Source: Rhodothermales bacterium (lineage in GTDB: Bacteria; Bacteroidota; Rhodothermia; Rhodothermales; VXPQ01). From it: a stretch of DNA of 8,343 nucleotides. Location of the stretch: positions 1 to 8,343 of the forward strand of contig JANQSQ010000013.1 of NCBI GenBank assembly GCA_028283985.1, given 5' to 3'. The notes below the pieces were generated by a model. That model was not told the origin of the DNA. It saw nothing but the letters and a program-made list of their open reading frames with translations, and ran no database searches. Of this stretch, positions 6,777-8,343 are shown piece by piece (the first letter of the stretch is position 1; each line of letters starts with the position of its first letter). The translations under genes and the position numbers were made by a program.

Positions 6777-8342
6777 TTACAAATCGTAAGAGACCGCGAG
6801 CGGGGCCGGGGCGGACTCGCCAGCGTCGTCGGTTACCGTCAGTTCGAGGGTCGTCGAATCCGACAGCGTGAGCGTAAGGCTGTTTGCGGCGCCGCCGGAG
6901 ACCCACTGACAGATGGGCTCCGCCCTGTCGAGAGGTCCTCCGTCGTCGCACCGTCTATAGCGCCAGCTGTACGTATAGGGCGCACTGCCCCCGCTCACCG
7001 AGGCCCTCCATGTAGTGCTGCCAGGGCTAGTGACCGACGACGGGCCGCTGATCGAGACGGTAAGCCCCGTCACCGTGCTGACCGTCACGCCGACGGACTG
7101 TGTGGCGCTGGCTTGGAACGGATCTGTCGCTATCACCGTTACGGTTGCGCTGCCTGCCGAGCCAGGCGCGATCGTGAGTATCGAGTCCGGGACGCTTGCG
7201 CTCGCTATACTGTTATTCGACGTATTGGCCTCGTAGTCCAGGTTATCGCCATCAGGATCCGAGAAGTAGTCGTTCAGGTTGAACCTGACCGACGAACCGC
7301 CTGCGGTCAGCGTCTGGTCCGCAATATCCCTGCTCGCTACAGGTCTTCTATTGACTTTCGCAGTGAACGATTGATCTACGTCGGCCTCGGACGGATCTTC
7401 CGCCGTCACTGTCACCGTGGCGCTGCCTGCCGCAACGGCCGTTATCGTAAGCGTACTGTCGGATATGCTTGCGCTGACTATGCTGCTTGACGACGAAGAG
7501 GCCGAGTAGTCCAGTTCATCTTCTTCGTTGGGATCCGAGAAATACGACGATATGACGAAACTTGCCGACGAAGACGATGTGCCCAGCGTAAGTATCCGAT
7601 CAGGCATCGTACCTTCGGCCTCAGGCGGAAGATTCGGCTGAGTGACCTCCACCGAATGCACATCCGTAGCGGTGTCTGCGGGAGACTGCGAATCGGTCGC
7701 CGTCACCTCAAGGCGGGCATAGTCGCTTGATGTTGTTATGGTCTGCATCTGAATGCTACCCGATCCTGCATTTACCCACTGCCACTCGCAAGGCTCTTCT
7801 CGAGTCAGATCCTCATCGAGGCACTGCCCAGCGTAACGCCAACTGTACCTATAGGGTGGATCGCCGCCGCTGGCGGACGCCTGCCATGTACCGCTCGTGC
7901 CCGAGACAATTGACGCCGGACCTGTGATATCTACTTCAAGGGGCGGTATGACCATCTGTGTGACCCCCACCGAATGCGTATCCGTAGCGGAGACTGCGGG
8001 AGAGTCCGAATCGGTCACCGTCACGCGAATGCGCGCCGAGGCGCCCGTCGTCGTTATCGCGCGCGTAAGGCTACTCCCTGTACCTGCGCTTATCCATTCC
8101 CACTCGCAAGGATCGCCCGGATTTGCAATAACGCACTGCGTCGCATACTCCCAACTGTATGAATAGGGCTGGGTCCCGCCCCTTGCCGTTGCCTGCCAAG
8201 TGTATTGCATGCCCGATACGATCGATGCCGGACCTGTGATCGACACCGTCAGCGGCTGTGTGACCCCCACCGAATGCGTATCCGTAGCGGAAACTGCGGG
8301 AGAGTCCGAATCGGTTACCGTCACGCGAATGCGCGCTGAGGC
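6777..8342 (-). CDS. Modular surface protein with PKD/SprB-like and cadherin-like Ig repeats (N-terminus outside window)
   Basis: The frame is open to the window edge, so the N-terminus is missing; residues here are counted from the Val codon at 8324. Units: the end of one PKD/SprB-like module (1-23), a full module (24-123), another (129-229), two cadherin-like/Ig modules (about 232-324 and 326-415, with YFSDPNEED and YFSDPDGDNLDY, the latter a likely calcium site), and a final PKD/SprB-like module (421-515). The PKD-like modules share ITGPASIVSG, a 'GG..PY.YSW.Y' core, a Cys pair (Cys64/73, Cys168/179, Cys459/472) and VTVTDSDSPA. Such repeats build extended, adhesive outer-surface proteins. 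A Ser run (276-281) lies in the first cadherin-like module. The protein ends in VSYDL with no T9SS sorting domain, unlike both downstream genes. Its stop is 19 bases before the protease start, which suggests co-transcription. Confidence 0.82.
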   Translation of the reverse strand, partial: ASARIRVTVTDSDSPAVSATDTHSVGVTQPLTVSITGPASIVSGMQYTWQATARGGTQPYSYSWEYATQCVIANPGDPCEWEWISAGTGSSLTRAITTTGASARIRVTVTDSDSPAVSATDTHSVGVTQMVIPPLEVDITGPASIVSGTSGTWQASASGGDPPYRYSWRYAGQCLDEDLTREEPCEWQWVNAGSGSIQMQTITTSSDYARLEVTATDSQSPADTATDVHSVEVTQPNLPPEAEGTMPDRILTLGTSSSSASFVISSYFSDPNEEDELDYSASSSSSSIVSASISDSTLTITAVAAGSATVTVTAEDPSEADVDQSFTAKVNRRPVASRDIADQTLTAGGSSVRFNLNDYFSDPDGDNLDYEANTSNNSIASASVPDSILTIAPGSAGSATVTVIATDPFQASATQSVGVTVSTVTGLTVSISGPSSVTSPGSTTWRASVSGGSAPYTYSWRYRRCDDGGPLDRAEPICQWVSGGAANSLTLTLSDSTTLELTVTDDAGESAPAPLAVSYDL

Positions 8343-8343
8343 G
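7956..8343. repeat. Direct repeat with exact 300-bp period (two 88-bp copies) in the surface-protein gene
   Basis: Bases 7956-8043 and 8256-8343 match at 85 of 88 positions, exactly 300 bases (100 codons) apart. The three differences (7992/8292, 8016/8316, 8037/8337) all fall in third codon positions and are synonymous (Val, Val, Ser). Between these copies the modules remain homologous but diverge, with a short length change near 7935-7955. The second copy is cut by the window end, so the repeat probably continues. A more diverged relative begins near 7640. Confidence 0.9.

Noticed and set aside
6757..6777. Idea that the surface protein and the metalloprotease were one gene split by a frameshift
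   Set aside because: The protease has its own convincing signal peptide directly after its start, so two separate proteins are more likely.
6756..7490. Rightward frame of 244 codons opposite the surface-protein gene
   Set aside because: Arg- and Ala-rich translation without motifs, antisense to clear Ig/PKD modules; a coding shadow.
7482..7499. Run of six serine codons as a microsatellite
   Set aside because: Codons are mixed rather than one repeated triplet, so slippage is unlikely; it is a low-complexity loop in a cadherin-like module.

Overview
The window reads as a stretch of chromosome from a bacterium of the FCB/Bacteroidota-like group, most plausibly Rhodothermota or a close relative. 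The main reasons are two C-terminal type IX secretion (T9SS type A) sorting domains of the 'YPNPFNP...YDLLGR...GKH...SGLYF' kind, a Ccm-type (System I) cytochrome c maturation cluster, and generally high GC with little Shine-Dalgarno signal before most genes. The phylum is an inference; no rRNA or housekeeping marker is present.

Left part (1-1958, + strand): the tail of a cytochrome c maturation cluster. It holds the C-terminal third or so of CcmC, a CcmD-like small membrane protein overlapping it by 4 bases, a small DUF1640-like coiled-coil membrane protein, and CcmE, the periplasmic haem chaperone. CcmE is of the uncommon CxxxY type: Cys114 replaces the classic haem-binding His. Straight after ccmE, where further ccm genes might be expected, lies a compact toxin-antitoxin pair: a 67-residue antitoxin with no visible DNA-binding domain, and a PIN-domain VapC ribonuclease overlapping it by 13 bases.

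Middle (1959-2131): a short gap between convergent transcription units. I see no clear terminator, only an imperfect palindrome and a weak, possibly vestigial reading frame.

Right part (2132-8342, - strand): three large genes read leftward with gaps of only 19 and 30 bases, so probably one transcription unit. In order of transcription they are (i) a modular surface protein of PKD/SprB-like and cadherin-like Ig repeats, whose N-terminus lies outside the window; (ii) a 927-residue zinc metalloprotease (FTP propeptide, HEFMH gluzincin core, FN3-like domain, T9SS sorting domain); (iii) a 603-residue beta-propeller-repeat protein with a T9SS sorting domain. Together they look like a secreted or cell-surface set for adhesion and/or protein degradation. 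The first shows a very recent 300-bp module duplication. The second shows a sharp GC drop exactly around its catalytic motif.

No tRNA, rRNA, CRISPR array or intact insertion sequence was seen. I do not claim a wholly new system. The observations most worth checking are the CxxxY CcmE with an unusual CcmC motif, the hairpin between two possible ccmD starts, the minimal antitoxin, the GC dip in the protease, and the repeat duplication.
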